From JBBQXK01 sp038251625 (GTDB lineage Bacteria > Pseudomonadota > Alphaproteobacteria > Rhodobacterales > Rhodobacteraceae): 6,369 bases of DNA. Positions 5,854 through 6,369 of this stretch are shown here, one piece after another (the first letter of the stretch is position 1; each line of letters starts with the position of its first letter). The notes below the pieces were generated by a model. It saw only the letters and a list, made by a program, of their open reading frames with translations, made no database searches and had not been told where the DNA came from. Where the stretch lies: the NCBI GenBank assembly GCA_038251625.1, contig JBBSBE010000185.1, forward strand, positions 1 through 6,369. The letters are read 5' to 3'. A program made the position numbers and the translations under genes.

Positions 5854-6369
5854 GTGCCACTCATCGGATACGCGCGTATTTCCACCGAAGATCAAACCGC
5901 CCTACCCCAGGTTCAGGAGCTGCGCTCCGCAGGTTGTGTGGAAATCGTCGAGGAGCAAGCCTCGGGCGGCAATCGCACCCGGCCCGTTCTGGCGCGTGTG
6001 CTGGATCAGCTGCGGGCTGGCGATACTCTGGTGGTCGTGCGGATCGACCGGCTTGCCCGCTCGCTCTCCCACTTATTGGAAATCATCGAGCGGCTGGAGG
6101 TCAAAGGGGCGCATTTCCGGTCAATACAGGATCCAATCGACACGGCGTCGCCTCAGGGCAAGTTCACGCTGCAAGTTCTGGGCGCTGCGGCCGAGTTTGA
6201 ACGGGCCCTGATCCGCGAGCGCACCAAGGCCGGGCTGCTATCTGCAAAAGCAGAAGGACGGGTTGGCGGCAATCCGGGGCTGAAAGCAGGCGATCCCGTG
6301 GCCATCCGCAAGGCGAGGGCCGCGCGGGTGGAAAGCCATTTCCAGAAACTGAATGCCAGTGCCGACCAA
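5854..6369 (+). CDS. Serine recombinase (resolvase/invertase family), 3' end outside window
   Basis: Frame 1 is open from GTG 5854 to the last base, giving 172 residues of a longer protein. The N-terminal catalytic domain is complete. GYARISTEDQ carries R8 and the nucleophile S10, SGGNRTRP at 37-44 supplies the next conserved Arg, and RIDRLARSL at 63-71 gives D65, R66 and R69, equivalent to D67, R68 and R71 of gamma-delta resolvase. EFERALIRERTKAGL is the long dimerisation helix. After it comes GRVGGNPGL instead of the usual GRP hinge, then a basic stretch leading into the unseen DNA-binding part. The enzyme should cut and rejoin DNA at paired sites through a phosphoserine link, as in resolving cointegrates or inverting segments. 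GTG 5854 is chosen because family members begin directly with M-P-L-I-G-Y-A-R. A TTG at 5788 in the same frame is a weaker option. The ribosome site is poor (AAAAAAGG ending 11 bases upstream). Confidence 0.93.
   Translation, partial: MPLIGYARISTEDQTALPQVQELRSAGCVEIVEEQASGGNRTRPVLARVLDQLRAGDTLVVVRIDRLARSLSHLLEIIERLEVKGAHFRSIQDPIDTASPQGKFTLQVLGAAAEFERALIRERTKAGLLSAKAEGRVGGNPGLKAGDPVAIRKARAARVESHFQKLNASADQ

Noticed and set aside
5664..6200. 178-residue + strand reading frame over the recombinase start
   Set aside because: The frame-1 product from 5854 carries all serine recombinase motifs, while this frame carries none.

Overview
The window is a GC-rich, densely coding stretch of bacterial DNA. 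Its codon use, gene families and neighbours suggest an alphaproteobacterium, most likely Rhodobacterales or a related group (for example Paracoccus-like). That assignment rests on family recognition by eye, not on a search. The DNA falls into three blocks.

Block 1 (about 1-2890, + strand) is a tightly packed envelope-related operon. It holds the C-terminal end of a nitroreductase-like protein, a CPBP/CAAX-type intramembrane protease (201-1055), a membrane-anchored M23 (LytM-type) metallopeptidase (1052-2025) and a membrane-anchored protein resembling the DUF6544/DUF6920 group (2030-2890). The first three genes overlap by 1 to 4 bases and the fourth starts 4 bases after the third, so they are probably co-transcribed and translationally coupled. 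The M23 gene is split by a one-base deficit in a G run at 1575-1579. Restoring one G joins the membrane half to the catalytic half exactly, giving 324 residues.

Block 2 (3117-4405, + strand) is a two-gene chaperone operon. It encodes a CbpA-type DnaJ co-chaperone and, overlapping by 4 bases, its probable modulator CbpM. The 226 bases before it hold no convincing gene, only a small inverted repeat.

Block 3 (about 4406-6369) looks like plasmid or mobile-element DNA. A 150-base spacer with imperfect tandem and inverted repeats separates cbpM from a convergent gene on the - strand (4556-5641). That gene encodes an RHE_PE00001-type protein (DUF1612 plus a C-terminal helix-turn-helix), a family often carried on alphaproteobacterial plasmids. 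Divergent from it, a serine recombinase (resolvase/invertase family) begins at 5854 and runs off the window end. The divergent spacer contains a perfect 8-bp-arm inverted repeat over the start of the RHE_PE00001-type gene, a cluster of GTGC/GCAC half-sites, a possible promoter and short repeats that could be recombinase or regulator sites.

Most of the window consists of recognisable families. The points most worth a second look are the frameshifted M23 gene, the operator or hairpin at the start of the RHE_PE00001-type gene, and the repeat-bearing spacer where chaperone genes meet the mobile-type block.
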